DNA of 64,000 nt from Chryseobacterium ureilyticum (lineage in GTDB: Bacteria > Bacteroidota > Bacteroidia > Flavobacteriales > Weeksellaceae). Under the pieces are notes generated by a model that saw only the letters and a list, made by a program, of their open reading frames with translations, did not search any database and was not told the DNA's origin. This document shows positions 1 through 8,430 of the stretch, piece after piece; the first letter of the stretch is position 1, and the number at the start of each line of letters is the position of its first letter. The position numbers and the translations under genes are program-made. The stretch covers positions 682,001-746,000 of the forward strand of contig NZ_FTOL01000002.1 in the NCBI RefSeq assembly GCF_900156735.1. The letters are read 5' to 3'.

Positions 1-282
1 ACCATCTAGCCTTCCGTCCATTTTCATGCAACGTTCAAGGTTTACAACTGTTCCCAATTCCCATTTTCCAAGATTGGTTTTTTCTAATGTTTCGTTGATG
101 GCTGTTACTACATATTGATTATCTTTAATCTCAACCACAGTAAGACAACATCCGTTGTGAGCAAGACTTTGATCAATTTTAAGTTCGTTTGTAAAAGGGC
201 ATGTCAGGGTGAAATCTATGTTGCTTCCTTTTTCTTCAATCTTTTCAATAACACCAACTGCTTCAATAATTCCTGTGAACAT
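1..282 (-). CDS. ribE: Riboflavin synthase, N-terminal part (cut by window edge)
   Basis: Reading leftwards from an ATG at 282, the frame stays open to the edge and gives 94 residues starting MFTGIIEAVG, the hallmark N-terminus of riboflavin synthase alpha chain. A lumazine-binding barrel segment follows, with the conserved NGCCLTV stretch near residues 43-49 and a later TNLG. The enzyme dismutates two molecules of 6,7-dimethyl-8-ribityllumazine to riboflavin in the cytoplasm. The family has two such barrels in about 200 residues, so roughly the second half lies outside the window. The gene is divergent from pdxA and has a -7 box at 317-324. The family call is firm; nothing can be said about the C-terminus. 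Confidence 0.93.
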   Translation of the reverse strand, partial: MFTGIIEAVGVIEKIEEKGSNIDFTLTCPFTNELKIDQSLAHNGCCLTVVEIKDNQYVVTAINETLEKTNLGKWELGTVVNLERCMKMDGRLDG

Positions 283-294
283 ATTATTTTTTGC

Positions 295-302
295 TAAATT
301 TG
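295..302 (+). promoter_or_regulatory. -7 promoter element of pdxA
   Basis: TAAATTTG matches the TAnnTTTG element, 28 nt before the pdxA ATG. It points toward the ribE element at 317-324 on the other strand. Confidence 0.5.
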
Positions 303-316
303 TAAATTATAATCTT

Positions 317-324
317 CAAAGATA
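317..324 (-). promoter_or_regulatory. -7 promoter element of ribE
   Basis: TATCTTTG on the minus strand matches the Bacteroidota TAnnTTTG element, 34 nt before the ribE start. It faces the pdxA element at 295-302, so the two start sites would almost coincide. No good -33 TTTG is seen at the usual distance. Confidence 0.5.
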
Positions 325-330
325 ATCAAA

Positions 331-1422
331 ATGAGCCCAAAAAACCATAAAGTACGAGTAGGAATTTCAATCGGTGATTTCAACGGCATCGGTCCGGAGA
401 TCATTATGAAGTCTCTGAAAGACAAAACCATTACAGATTTTTTCACTCCTGTAATTTTTGGTTCCGGGAAATTATTCACTTATCAGAAAAACATTTTCAA
501 GCTGAATCTTAACTTCAACTATGTAAATGAAGCTTCCCAAGCCCAGCCCGGAAAACTGAACATGGTGAATCTTACTAAGGAAAACGTCAATGTAGAATTG
601 GGAGTTCCTACGGAAGAATCAACTAAAATGGCTATCGACTCTTTAGAAGCTGCTACTGAAGCTTTAATGAAAGGAGATATTGATGTTTTGGTAACAGCTC
701 CTATCAATAAGGACGAAATGGTAAAGATGGGCTTTAAGCATGCTGGACATACAGGATATTTTGAAGAGAAATTCAGCAAAAAGGGATTAATGTTCCTGGT
801 AACTGAAGATCTTAAAGTAGCGGTATCTACTCATCATATTCCTATTGCTCAGGTTGCAGAGAATATTTCCAAGGATAAAATCAAAAAGCAGATCAGAGTA
901 TTAAACCAGACTCTTATTGAAGATTTCTGTATTCAGAAACCAAAAATTGCCATATTAGGGCTTAATCCTCATGCAGGTGACGGCGGAGTAATCGGAAATG
1001 AAGAAATTGAAATCATCAGCCCGGCTATTCAGGAACTTTCAGATAATGGAATTCTAGCGTTCGGACCTTTCCCGGCAGACAGCTTCTTTCAACCGAACAA
1101 ATACAAGAACTTTGATGCGGTTTTAGCAATGTATCACGATCAGGGACTAGCTCCTTTCAAGACACTTGCTTATGAAGAAGGTGTAAATTATACAGCAGGT
1201 CTTCCTTTTATCAGAACTTCTCCAGATCATGGAGTTGCCTATGATATTGCGGGGAAAAATATTGCTGATGAGCAGAGTTTTACGGAAGCTATTTTCACAG
1301 CTATCAAAGTATTTAAAAACAGGAGTGAATACGATGAACTGATGAATAATCGTCTCCAGCCTAGAAAAATGGTTATAGACAACGGTATAGATGAAGATCT
1401 GCCCGAGGAAACTGAAGCATAA
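331..1422 (+). CDS. pdxA: 4-hydroxythreonine-4-phosphate dehydrogenase
   Basis: PdxA oxidises 4-phosphohydroxy-L-threonine in the DXP-dependent pyridoxal phosphate pathway, feeding PdxJ. The 363-residue protein shows the family from end to end: GISIGDFNGIGPEI at the N-terminus, GHTGYFEE near 139-146, NPHAGDGG near 212-219, YHDQGLAPFK near 268-277 and RTSPDHGVAYDIAG near 295-308. His169, His214 and His269 have exactly the spacing of the three metal ligands of the E. coli enzyme (166, 211, 266). The C-terminus carries an acidic tail longer than in E. coli (329 aa). The ATG at 331 is 28 nt after a -7 box. The gene is divergent from ribE, another cofactor gene. Confidence 0.96.
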   Translation: MSPKNHKVRVGISIGDFNGIGPEIIMKSLKDKTITDFFTPVIFGSGKLFTYQKNIFKLNLNFNYVNEASQAQPGKLNMVNLTKENVNVELGVPTEESTKMAIDSLEAATEALMKGDIDVLVTAPINKDEMVKMGFKHAGHTGYFEEKFSKKGLMFLVTEDLKVAVSTHHIPIAQVAENISKDKIKKQIRVLNQTLIEDFCIQKPKIAILGLNPHAGDGGVIGNEEIEIISPAIQELSDNGILAFGPFPADSFFQPNKYKNFDAVLAMYHDQGLAPFKTLAYEEGVNYTAGLPFIRTSPDHGVAYDIAGKNIADEQSFTEAIFTAIKVFKNRSEYDELMNNRLQPRKMVIDNGIDEDLPEETEA

Positions 1423-1463
1423 ATCGTTGAAACAAATTTTAAATTAATTTGTTATAGATTTTA

Positions 1464-1494
1464 TTTGTTATTTTAAAAAAAATGCATATTTTTG
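1464..1494 (+). promoter_or_regulatory. Promoter of the DUF177-rpmF operon
   Basis: TTTG at 1464-1467 and TATTTTTG at 1487-1494 are 19 nt apart, a good match to the Bacteroidota -33/-7 pair. The element ends 12 nt before the ATG at 1507, so the leader is very short. This also argues against the in-frame TTG at 1492, which lies inside the box. Confidence 0.65.
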
Positions 1495-1506
1495 CACACT
1501 CATTTT

Positions 1507-2037
1507 ATGGACAAGTTAAGAAACTATGACGTAAGCTTTTCCGGACTTAAAAACGGAAAACACGAGTTCAAGTTTGAGATAGATAAAACGTTCTTTCAAT
1601 TATTTGACACTGAGCAGGAATTTACAAATCCAAAGATAGAAGTAAGTGTATTACTTGATAAACATACTACTTTCTTGGAATTTGAGATTAAAATCAAAGG
1701 GTTAGTTGAGTTGGTTTGTGACATTACAAACGAAGATTTTAACTATCCTATTGAGAATGAAATTAAGATTCTGGTGAATTTCGGGGAAGAATATGATGAC
1801 AGCAATGAAGAGGTCATTACAATTCCTACCGGAGAGCATGCTTTCAATGTAGCACATTTGATCTACGAAAATGTAATGCTTTCTATCCCAATGAAAAAGA
1901 TTTCACCGAATGTAAGTGATGAAGATATACAAATTCTTGATCAGTTCAGTCCAAAAGATATTGAGGAAGTTGAAGAGGAAGAACATGAAAGTGACCCTAG
2001 ATGGGAAGCGTTAAGAAAATTAAGAGACAATAATTAA
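1507..2037 (+). CDS. DUF177 (YceD-like) protein
   Basis: This 176-residue protein belongs to the DUF177/YceD family. Its members sit just upstream of rpmF in very many bacteria and, in E. coli and plants, are linked to 23S rRNA accumulation; the molecular function is not settled. The sequence starts MDKLRNYDVSF and has a beta-rich middle with the family signature around LVCDITNEDFNYPI. A strongly acidic C-terminus (EEVEEEEHESDPRWEAL) precedes the closing basic LRKLRDNN. The start is the ATG at 1507 rather than the TTG at 1492, because 1492 lies inside the -7 promoter box. rpmF follows 67 nt later and is probably co-transcribed. Confidence 0.88.
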   Translation: MDKLRNYDVSFSGLKNGKHEFKFEIDKTFFQLFDTEQEFTNPKIEVSVLLDKHTTFLEFEIKIKGLVELVCDITNEDFNYPIENEIKILVNFGEEYDDSNEEVITIPTGEHAFNVAHLIYENVMLSIPMKKISPNVSDEDIQILDQFSPKDIEEVEEEEHESDPRWEALRKLRDNN

Positions 2038-2104
2038 ATAGAATAATTTAAATATGATGAGATGATGAATCTCATCGCTCATCAATTAAAAAAGTTATTA
2101 GAAA

Positions 2105-2308
2105 ATGGCACATCCAAAGAGAAGACAGTCGTCTACAAGAAGAGATAAGAGAAGAACTCACTACAAAGCTGTAGTTCCTCAATTAGCTAAAGATGCAACA
2201 ACAGGAGAGCTTCACCTATACCACAGAGCTCACTGGCATGAAGGAAAACTTTACTACAGAGGTAAAGTAGTATTGGAAAAAGAAGTAGCTACTACTGAAG
2301 AAAACTAA
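2105..2308 (+). CDS. rpmF: 50S ribosomal protein L32
   Basis: This 67-residue basic protein begins [20 protein letters not shown], the conserved L32 N-terminus after the initiator Met, and continues with the YHRAHW segment and YRGKVV. L32 is a component of the large ribosomal subunit near the peptidyl transferase region. No CxxC zinc-binding pairs are present, so this is the zinc-free form. The C-terminus is acidic ([10 protein letters not shown]), as in other flavobacteria. It is the second gene of the DUF177-rpmF pair, and a strong intrinsic terminator follows directly. Confidence 0.98.
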   Translation: MAHPKRRQSSTRRDKRRTHYKAVVPQLAKDATTGELHLYHRAHWHEGKLYYRGKVVLEKEVATTEEN

Positions 2309-2344
2309 GAGTCGCTTTTCATTGAAAAAGCCTCATTTTAATAC

Positions 2345-2382
2345 AAAAACCGCCCAATTTTGATAAAATTTGGCGGTTTTTT
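2345..2382 (+). terminator. Intrinsic terminator after rpmF
   Basis: AAAAACCGCC and GGCGGTTTTT form the outer stem, closed by an AATTT/AAATT inner stem and followed by more T. It ends the DUF177-rpmF unit just before the accB promoter. Confidence 0.85.
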
Positions 2383-2404
2383 GTTGTTTTTTACGTTTTT
2401 TTGG

Positions 2405-2412
2405 TATCTTTG
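2405..2412 (+). promoter_or_regulatory. -7 promoter element of accBC
   Basis: TATCTTTG matches TAnnTTTG, 23 nt before the accB ATG. A TTG at 2384-2386, at the tail of the rpmF terminator, is a possible -33 element. Confidence 0.6.
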
Positions 2413-2435
2413 ACACCAAATCAAATATCAAATTT

Positions 2436-2918
2436 ATGGACATTAAAGACATACAGAATCTTATTAAGTTTGTATCTAAGGCTGAAGTTTCAGAAGTGAA
2501 GTACAAAACTAAAGATTTCGAAATCACTATTAAAACTCCATTAGCTGGAAGCGACGCTGTTTACGCACAACCTGCAGTATACCACACAGCTCCACAGGCT
2601 GTAGCTGCTCCGGCTCCTGCTGCAACTCCTGCTGCTGCACCTGCAGAAAAAGCTGAGGCTGCATCTGATGATAGCAAATATGTAACAATCAAATCTCCGA
2701 TGATTGGTACTTTCTACAGAAAGCCATCTCCGGATAAAGACGTATTCGTAAATGTAGGTGATGAAGTTTCTGTTGGTAAAGTAGTTTGCGTAATTGAAGC
2801 AATGAAGTTATTCAACCAGATTGAATCTGAAATCAGCGGAAAAATCGTTAAGATCTTAGTTGACGATGCTACTCCTGTAGAATACGACCAACCATTATTC
2901 TTAGTAGATCCATCTTAA
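2436..2918 (+). CDS. accB: Acetyl-CoA carboxylase biotin carboxyl carrier protein
   Basis: AccB carries the biotin that shuttles CO2 between biotin carboxylase and carboxyltransferase in the first step of fatty acid synthesis. The 160-residue protein has a short helical N-terminus (1-35), an Ala/Pro-rich swinging linker (about 45-77) and a C-terminal biotinyl domain (about 80-158). The biotinylation motif EAMKLF places the biotinylated lysine at residue 124. An upstream in-frame extension to 2370 would run back through the promoter box and terminator tail, so the ATG at 2436 is the start. accC follows 93 nt downstream in the same orientation, the usual pairing. Confidence 0.97.
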   Translation: MDIKDIQNLIKFVSKAEVSEVKYKTKDFEITIKTPLAGSDAVYAQPAVYHTAPQAVAAPAPAATPAAAPAEKAEAASDDSKYVTIKSPMIGTFYRKPSPDKDVFVNVGDEVSVGKVVCVIEAMKLFNQIESEISGKIVKILVDDATPVEYDQPLFLVDPS

Positions 2919-3011
2919 GGAATTTTAGATTAAAGATTATAAATTTTAGATGAAACTTCTTCATTTAAAATAATTTAAAATTCAAAATTTATAATTTAAA
3001 ATTTCGGAGAG

Positions 3012-4370
3012 ATGTTCAAAAAAATATTAATAGCCAATCGTGGCGAAATTGCAATGCGTATTTTACGTACTTGTAAAGAAATGGGGATCAAAACCGTTGC
3101 AGTATACTCTACTGCAGATAAAGACAGTCTTCACGTAAGATTTGCTGATGAAGCTGTTTGTATTGGTCCTGCGATGAGCAAAGACTCATACCTTAAAATC
3201 CCTAACATTATTGCTGCGGCAGAAATTACAAATGCTGACGCCATTCACCCAGGTTATGGATTCCTATCTGAAAATGCTAATTTCTCCAGAATCTGCGAAA
3301 AGAACGGTATCAAATTTATCGGTGCTTCTCCTGAACAGATTGAGAAAATGGGAGATAAAGCGAATGCTAAAGCTACCATGAAAGCAGCTGGTGTACCTTG
3401 TGTACCAGGTTCTGACGGATTAATTGAATCTTACGAACACGCTGTAAAAGTTGCTGAAGAAACAGGATATCCAGTTATGATTAAAGCAACTGCCGGTGGT
3501 GGTGGTAAAGGGATGAGAGCTGTATGGAAAGCTGAAGACCTTAAAGATCACTGGGAATCTGCAATTCAGGAAGCTGTAGCTGCCTTTGGAAACGGAGGTA
3601 TGTATATGGAAAAACTGATTGAAGAGCCAAGACACATCGAAATTCAGGTTGCTGGAGACCAATATGGTAAAGCTTGTCACCTTTCTGAAAGAGACTGTTC
3701 TGTACAAAGAAGAAATCAGAAATTAACTGAAGAAACTCCTTCTCCGTTCATGACAGACGAACTTCGTGAGAAAATGGGTGATGCTGCTGTAAAGGCTGCT
3801 GAATTTATTGGATATGAAGGGGTAGGAACTATCGAATTCCTTGTAGACAAGCACAGAAATTTCTATTTCATGGAAATGAATACAAGAATCCAGGTAGAGC
3901 ACCCGATCACTGAGCAGGTAATTGATTATGACCTTATCAGAGAACAAATCCTTCTTGCTGCGGGAACTCCTATTTCAGGAATCAATTATTACCCTAAATT
4001 ACATTCAATCGAGTGTAGAATAAACGCTGAAGACCCTTACGCAGACTTCAGACCATCTCCGGGAAAAATCACTGGATTAAACATCCCTGGAGGACACGGA
4101 ATCAGAGTAGATACTCACGTTTATTCAGGATATACAATCCCTTCCAACTACGACTCTATGATTGCTAAACTTATCACTACGGCTCAAACCCGTGAGGAAG
4201 CTATTGCAAAAATGAGACGTGCTCTTGAGGAATTCTATATTGAAGGTGTAAAAACTACAATTCCTTTCCACAGACAACTAATGGATAACGAAGATTATCT
4301 TGCAGGAAACTACACTACAAAATTCATGGAGGATTTTGTAATGGACAGAAAATACGACAATCATCACTAA
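3012..4370 (+). CDS. accC: Acetyl-CoA carboxylase, biotin carboxylase subunit
   Basis: AccC is the ATP-dependent biotin carboxylase. At 452 residues it is the usual length. It has the N-terminal biotin carboxylase domain ([12 protein letters not shown] at 3-14; [10 protein letters not shown] at 79-88), the ATP-grasp glycine loop GGGGKGMR (162-169), the catalytic-site strand [11 protein letters not shown] (288-298) and the C-terminal biotin carboxylase domain. It is encoded after accB with 93 nt between them. A purine-rich GGAGAG directly before the ATG is one of the few Shine-Dalgarno-like stretches in the window. accA lies 13 kb away and accD is not in the window. Confidence 0.98.
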   Translation: MFKKILIANRGEIAMRILRTCKEMGIKTVAVYSTADKDSLHVRFADEAVCIGPAMSKDSYLKIPNIIAAAEITNADAIHPGYGFLSENANFSRICEKNGIKFIGASPEQIEKMGDKANAKATMKAAGVPCVPGSDGLIESYEHAVKVAEETGYPVMIKATAGGGGKGMRAVWKAEDLKDHWESAIQEAVAAFGNGGMYMEKLIEEPRHIEIQVAGDQYGKACHLSERDCSVQRRNQKLTEETPSPFMTDELREKMGDAAVKAAEFIGYEGVGTIEFLVDKHRNFYFMEMNTRIQVEHPITEQVIDYDLIREQILLAAGTPISGINYYPKLHSIECRINAEDPYADFRPSPGKITGLNIPGGHGIRVDTHVYSGYTIPSNYDSMIAKLITTAQTREEAIAKMRRALEEFYIEGVKTTIPFHRQLMDNEDYLAGNYTTKFMEDFVMDRKYDNHH

Positions 4371-4391
4371 GATGATGTAAAATAAAACTTC

Positions 4392-4430
4392 AATAATCCG
4401 TCATACAAATTTGTATGACGGATTATTTTT
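4392..4430 (+). terminator. Terminator after accC
   Basis: Two perfect 18-nt arms (4392-4409 and 4410-4427) form a palindrome ending in a T run. It lies only 8 nt before the next promoter box, so transcription units are packed tightly here. Confidence 0.85.
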
Positions 4431-4437
4431 TTCTTGA

Positions 4438-4445
4438 TATCTTTG
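4438..4445 (+). promoter_or_regulatory. -7 promoter element of the 4455 gene
   Basis: TATCTTTG ends 9 nt before the ATG at 4455, predicting a leader of only a few nucleotides. Confidence 0.55.
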
Positions 4446-4454
4446 AATACAACC

Positions 4455-4886
4455 ATGAATAAAGTTTTAAAATGGATACTGATCATCTGTACAGGTGGCA
4501 TTCTGCTTTACCTGGCTACAAGCTTTTTTGCGGTTTTCATGCTTACTTATTTCAGTTCATCGAAAAGAATAAACCATCCAGAGGAAGAAAGAATATTTGA
4601 AAGAATAAAAAAAGATTATCATATTGAAACCATAGAGCGCAACCCGGAATTTGAAAGACAGGTTAAAAATCAGGATACCCTAACGTATACTCTTTATCTT
4701 TACAGTAAAAAAAATTGTAATATAGAGCCTGATTCTATGAAAAACAATGCTTTAGGAATTGCTAAAGAAATCAACAATATTCATCTTGAATCTAAATACT
4801 ACAAATATCGTTTAGTATTTTCATGTAAAGCTTACAACCCTAACGGAAGTAATTTTGAATTTTTAAGAAAAGATTTAATTCCTTAA
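4455..4886 (+). CDS. Hypothetical membrane-anchored protein
   Basis: I do not recognise this 143-residue protein. It has one strong N-terminal hydrophobic segment (about residues 5-31, WILIICTGGILLYLATSFF) that could be an uncleaved anchor. A charged, Lys/Glu/Asn-rich domain of about 110 residues follows, with two cysteines (near 85 and 122) and no known catalytic motif. The in-frame TTG at 4434 lies before the -7 box, so the ATG at 4455 is chosen. It stands alone between accC and rocD with its own promoter. The topology suggests a small envelope protein facing the periplasm; no function is inferred. Confidence 0.7.
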   Translation: MNKVLKWILIICTGGILLYLATSFFAVFMLTYFSSSKRINHPEEERIFERIKKDYHIETIERNPEFERQVKNQDTLTYTLYLYSKKNCNIEPDSMKNNALGIAKEINNIHLESKYYKYRLVFSCKAYNPNGSNFEFLRKDLIP

Positions 4887-5101
4887 TATATAAATTGTTA
4901 AGAGATAATTGTAAAGGAAAAAGCTGAAACATTGAAGAAATATAGGATCAATACTACCTTATTTATAAAGATAGAATACCTGCAACAGTTTATCCGTTCA
5001 AGAAATATTCTCTAAATCCCTTCATTTAACCCTCAAAATACACTTCATTTACAGCTTTATACTCTACTCCATTTTTGTTCATTCATCTCATTAATATTAT
5101 G

Positions 5102-5109
5102 TAAATTTG
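5102..5109 (+). promoter_or_regulatory. -7 promoter element of rocD
   Basis: TAAATTTG ends 15 nt before the rocD ATG. The 238-nt stretch from 4887 to here shows no other clear feature. Confidence 0.6.
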
Positions 5110-5124
5110 TGAAAAACCAAACAT

Positions 5125-6372
5125 ATGTCAACAGCAGAACAAACAAAAAACTCGCAGTATTTTATTGACCTTGAAGACAAACATGGAGCACACAATTACC
5201 ACCCTCTTCCAGTAGTTCTGGATCGTGGAGAAGGTGTTTTCATATGGGATGTAGAGGGCAAAAAATATTATGATTTTCTTTCAGCATATTCTGCTGTGAA
5301 TCAAGGACACTCTCACCCTAAAATTGTAGGGGCATTAATAGAGCAGGCTCAAAAACTAGCTTTAACTTCAAGAGCTTTTTATAACTCTAAATTAGGAGAA
5401 TACGAACAAAAAATCACTACTCTTTTTGGGTTTGATAAAGTATTACCGATGAACTCTGGTGCTGAAGCAGTAGAAACAGCCGTAAAACTTGCCAGAAAAT
5501 GGAGCTACGAAGTAAAAGGAATTTCAGAAAACGCTGCAAAGATCATCGTTTGTGAAAATAATTTCCACGGAAGAACGACAACTATCGTTTCTTTCTCTAA
5601 TGATCCTGATGCCAATCAAAACTACGGTCCTTTCACACCTGGATTTATTAAGATTCCTTATAACGATATCGCTGCACTGGAAGAAGTATTAAGCAGAGAA
5701 GCTGGAAACATCGCAGCATTCCTTGTAGAGCCTATTCAAGGAGAAGCCGGAGTATATGTTCCGGATGAAAATTTCCTTAAAAATGCTTCTGAATTGTGTA
5801 AAAAGCACAATGTCCTTTTCATTGCTGACGAGGTTCAAACGGGTATTGCAAGAACCGGAAGACTAATCGCTTGTCACCACGAAAATGTACAACCGGATAT
5901 CTTAATCCTAGGAAAAGCACTTTCAGGAGGAATGTATCCTGTATCTGCAGTACTTGCTAATGATGAGATCATGAACGTTATCAAGCCAGGACAGCACGGT
6001 TCTACTTTCGGTGGAAACCCAATTGCATGTGCAGTAGCAGTGGCAGCATTAGATGTGGTAGCTGACGAAAAATTATCTGAAAGAGCAGAAGAGCTTGGAC
6101 AGTTATTCAGAGCTGAAATTGAAAAATTAATTGAAAAATCTGATCTTATCACTAAAGTAAGAGGAAAAGGTCTTTTAAATGCTATCCTAATCAATGATAC
6201 ACCAGAAAGTTCCACAGCATGGAATCTTTGTTTACAATTGAAAGAAAACGGTTTATTAGCAAAACCTACACACGGAAACATCATCAGATTAGCACCACCA
6301 TTGGTAATTACTGAAGAACAGCTATTAGACTGTGTGAAGATTATTGAAAAAACAATTCTTGAATATAAATAA
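5125..6372 (+). CDS. rocD: Ornithine--oxo-acid transaminase
   Basis: This is a fold-type I, class III PLP aminotransferase of 415 residues that converts ornithine and a 2-oxo acid to glutamate-5-semialdehyde and an amino acid. It links arginine or ornithine breakdown to proline and glutamate. Family marks include [17 protein letters not shown] near 49-65, NSGAEAVE at 110-117, FHGRTT near 148-153, [12 protein letters not shown] at 234-245 and the Schiff-base lysine at 264 in GKALSGG. The pattern fits ornithine aminotransferase better than acetylornithine or GABA aminotransferase because of the [10 protein letters not shown] segment. It is monocistronic, with its own promoter and a hairpin after it. 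Confidence 0.93.
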   Translation: MSTAEQTKNSQYFIDLEDKHGAHNYHPLPVVLDRGEGVFIWDVEGKKYYDFLSAYSAVNQGHSHPKIVGALIEQAQKLALTSRAFYNSKLGEYEQKITTLFGFDKVLPMNSGAEAVETAVKLARKWSYEVKGISENAAKIIVCENNFHGRTTTIVSFSNDPDANQNYGPFTPGFIKIPYNDIAALEEVLSREAGNIAAFLVEPIQGEAGVYVPDENFLKNASELCKKHNVLFIADEVQTGIARTGRLIACHHENVQPDILILGKALSGGMYPVSAVLANDEIMNVIKPGQHGSTFGGNPIACAVAVAALDVVADEKLSERAEELGQLFRAEIEKLIEKSDLITKVRGKGLLNAILINDTPESSTAWNLCLQLKENGLLAKPTHGNIIRLAPPLVITEEQLLDCVKIIEKTILEYK

Positions 6373-6422
6373 GAATTAAATACAATATAAGTGAGCAATA
6401 TTTCACTTGTCTCCTTCCAAAA

Positions 6423-6454
6423 ATGGGTATGGTTTTTTTGAAAATCATACCCAT
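6423..6454 (+). terminator. Hairpin after rocD, possible terminator
   Basis: ATGGGTATG (6423-6431) pairs with CATACCCAT (6446-6454), and the inner TTTT/AAAA extends the stem. The T run lies in the loop rather than after the stem, so termination is less certain than for the other hairpins. Confidence 0.5.
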
Positions 6455-6609
6455 AATTTATATATCTTAAGCCTATCAAAAAATGATATTCTACCGATAA
6501 ATACATTTAGGAATCGAATTTGCAGTATCTATTCAATAAGGTAGTCTATTTGGATATATAGAATAGTTATAAATGGCAGTGATTCGTTTATAAAATTCAA
6601 ATTAAAACT

Positions 6610-6617
6610 TATCTTTG
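6610..6617 (+). promoter_or_regulatory. -7 promoter element of the glycan cluster
   Basis: TATCTTTG lies 69 nt before the ATG at 6687. It is the only convincing promoter element seen ahead of the nine-gene cluster. The longer frame's TTG at 6615 lies inside this box and so cannot be the start. Confidence 0.6.
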
Positions 6618-6686
6618 ACAGATAAAAAACAGATTGAAAATGATATTAAGAGAGATAGCAACTATTTCCTTACTAAACAATACGTT

Positions 6687-7436
6687 ATGATGCAAATAAG
6701 TGGTTTAATCATAACATACAATGAAGAAAAAAATATACAGGAAGTCCTGGAATGTTTTGATTTCTGTGATGAAATTATCGTGATAGATTCATTCAGTACG
6801 GACAAAACTGTAGATATTGCAAAAAAATTCCCTAATGTAAAGGTGATTCAGAACAAATTTGAAGACTTTACAAAGCAAAGAAACCTAGCCTTGGATGCAG
6901 CAACTCATGATTGGGTATTATTTCTGGATGGAGATGAAAGAATTACTCCTGCCTTAAGGACAGAAATTATAGAGGAACTGAATAAACCTGAGCAAAAAGA
7001 TGCTTACTACTTTTACAGAAAATTCTTTTTTGCTAAAAAACCAATCCATTTTTCAGGAACTCAATCTGATAAAAACTTCAGGCTTTTCAGAAAGTCGAAA
7101 GCAAGATATATGGCTGGCAAAAAGGTACATGAAACCCTTGACGTAAACGGGGCTATCGGGGTATTAAAAAATAAATTACTCCATTATTCCGTTTCAGATT
7201 ATGAATCATATAAACAGAAAATGATTCATTACGGGGTATTAAAGGGAAAAGAACTGGCTGCAAAAGGAAAAAAATACAGTATTGGGGTTCAATATCTTAA
7301 AACTGCTTTTAAATTCTTTAAAGCCTATATAATGAGACTTGGTATTTTGGACGGAAAAGAAGGATATCAGCTTTCATATCTGCAATCCTTAAGTGTGTTT
7401 GAAACCTATGAATCATTAAAAAAAGAGCAAAATTAG
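6687..7436 (+). CDS. Glycosyltransferase family 2, WaaE/KdtX-like
   Basis: This 249-residue GT-A glycosyltransferase opens with SGLIITYNEEKNIQEVL, the mark of the LPS-core WaaE/KdtX-like GT2 branch. The nucleotide-sugar site DSFSTDKT and the DGDERIT metal-binding motif follow. Such enzymes add a hexose to the inner LPS core. The C-terminal half is basic and lacks membrane spans, fitting a peripheral membrane enzyme. Translation could start at the ATG at 6687 or the adjacent one at 6690; both lie well inside the longer frame that begins in the promoter. It is the first gene of the cluster, and the next starts 4 nt after its stop. The sugar transferred cannot be told from sequence. Confidence 0.85.
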   Translation: MMQISGLIITYNEEKNIQEVLECFDFCDEIIVIDSFSTDKTVDIAKKFPNVKVIQNKFEDFTKQRNLALDAATHDWVLFLDGDERITPALRTEIIEELNKPEQKDAYYFYRKFFFAKKPIHFSGTQSDKNFRLFRKSKARYMAGKKVHETLDVNGAIGVLKNKLLHYSVSDYESYKQKMIHYGVLKGKELAAKGKKYSIGVQYLKTAFKFFKAYIMRLGILDGKEGYQLSYLQSLSVFETYESLKKEQN

Positions 7437-7440
7437 TTGA

Positions 7441-8427
7441 ATGAAGATTTGTATCATTAGTTATGACTTCTGGGATTATGATAAGTATATTGTTGAAGCA
7501 TTATGCAAACGAGGTATTGAATCCCATCATATAAAAATAAGTGCTGTCACCCATTCCAACTTTAATGAAAGGGCTGTAAATGCCTTGAGCAAAACTTTTT
7601 TAAATAAGAACCTTAAGACTGAGAAAAGACAGAAATACGTTCTTGATTCCCTTGAAAAACTAGGACATCAGGATCAGATTCTTGTATTAAATCCGGACAC
7701 ATTTGATCTTATCACTCTGGAAAAGATCAAAACATATACAAACCGCCTCATCACTTATCTTTACGATAACCTGGAAAGAGTTCCGGTAGAAGATAAGCTG
7801 CATCTTTTTGACAAAATATTCTCTTTTGACGGGATAGACGTTAGAAAACATGGTTTTGAAAAGATCACCAATTATATTTATCTTCCACATATTTCACAGG
7901 AAAAACAGAACCCTCAAATGGATATGTTCTACATCACTTCCTATGACAGCAGAAGAGTTTCAATGGTGAAGTTACTGGCAAAAAAACTAATGGATCTTGG
8001 ATTAAAATTCCAGATTATGGTAATCGGAAAAAAATCATGGAGACATCAGCTGACTAATATGTTTATCCAGATTCCTAAAAACCTGTTTCTTATTTTCAGC
8101 ATTAAAAAGATACCGCACAATGATCTTCCCACTTATTATAAAAACTCCAGAGTTTTACTTGATCTGATGCGTGAAGGACAATATGGATTAAGCTTCAGAG
8201 TTTTCGAGGCTATGTCTCTGGAAAAGAAAATCATAACAGATAATGAATCTATTAAAACTTATGATTTTTATAACCCGAATAATATTTTGATTTTAAATAA
8301 AAATATCACTAATCTTGATCAATCTTTTTTTGAAAGCCCTTATGAAAAGATTCCAGAGGAAATCTATGAAAGATATACTCTTCAAAGCTGGGTAAACAAG
8401 GTTTTTGAATTAGATAATAAAAACTAA
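7441..8427 (+). CDS. Glycosyltransferase-like protein (paralogue of 10667-11647)
   Basis: This 328-residue protein has an N-terminal Rossmann-like opening (KICIISYDFWDYDKYIVEAL) and a C-terminal half typical of retaining GT-B enzymes. YGLSFRVFEAM near 249-259 is the usual sugar-nucleotide loop, followed by KIITDN. It resembles weakly characterised LPS-core (RfaS-like) and CgeB-like proteins, but I cannot assign a family firmly. The gene at 10667 encodes a clear paralogue with the same GLS-R-FEA loop, KIITDN and a following YDFY-P-NI stretch. It lies tightly between two glycosyltransferase genes (4 nt and 3 nt gaps), so a role in the same glycan is likely. Confidence 0.7.
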   Translation: MKICIISYDFWDYDKYIVEALCKRGIESHHIKISAVTHSNFNERAVNALSKTFLNKNLKTEKRQKYVLDSLEKLGHQDQILVLNPDTFDLITLEKIKTYTNRLITYLYDNLERVPVEDKLHLFDKIFSFDGIDVRKHGFEKITNYIYLPHISQEKQNPQMDMFYITSYDSRRVSMVKLLAKKLMDLGLKFQIMVIGKKSWRHQLTNMFIQIPKNLFLIFSIKKIPHNDLPTYYKNSRVLLDLMREGQYGLSFRVFEAMSLEKKIITDNESIKTYDFYNPNNILILNKNITNLDQSFFESPYEKIPEEIYERYTLQSWVNKVFELDNKN

Positions 8428-8430
8428 CTG

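Larger units (their letters stand above)
6373..6686 (+). other. Gene-free stretch between rocD and the glycan cluster
   Basis: This 314-nt stretch holds a long hairpin at 6423-6454 and the -7 element of the glycan cluster at 6610-6617. The remaining sequence is AT-rich with no reading frame I can support. Confidence 0.6.

Noticed and set aside
5874..6506. A 210-codon open frame on the minus strand
   Set aside because: It lies mainly inside rocD, has no family motif, and its composition is the antisense of an aminotransferase.
6615..6686. Extended N-terminus of the first glycan-cluster gene (also the TTG starts at 35523 and 46690)
   Set aside because: In each case the TTG start is inside the TAnnTTTG promoter box, so transcription would start downstream of it.
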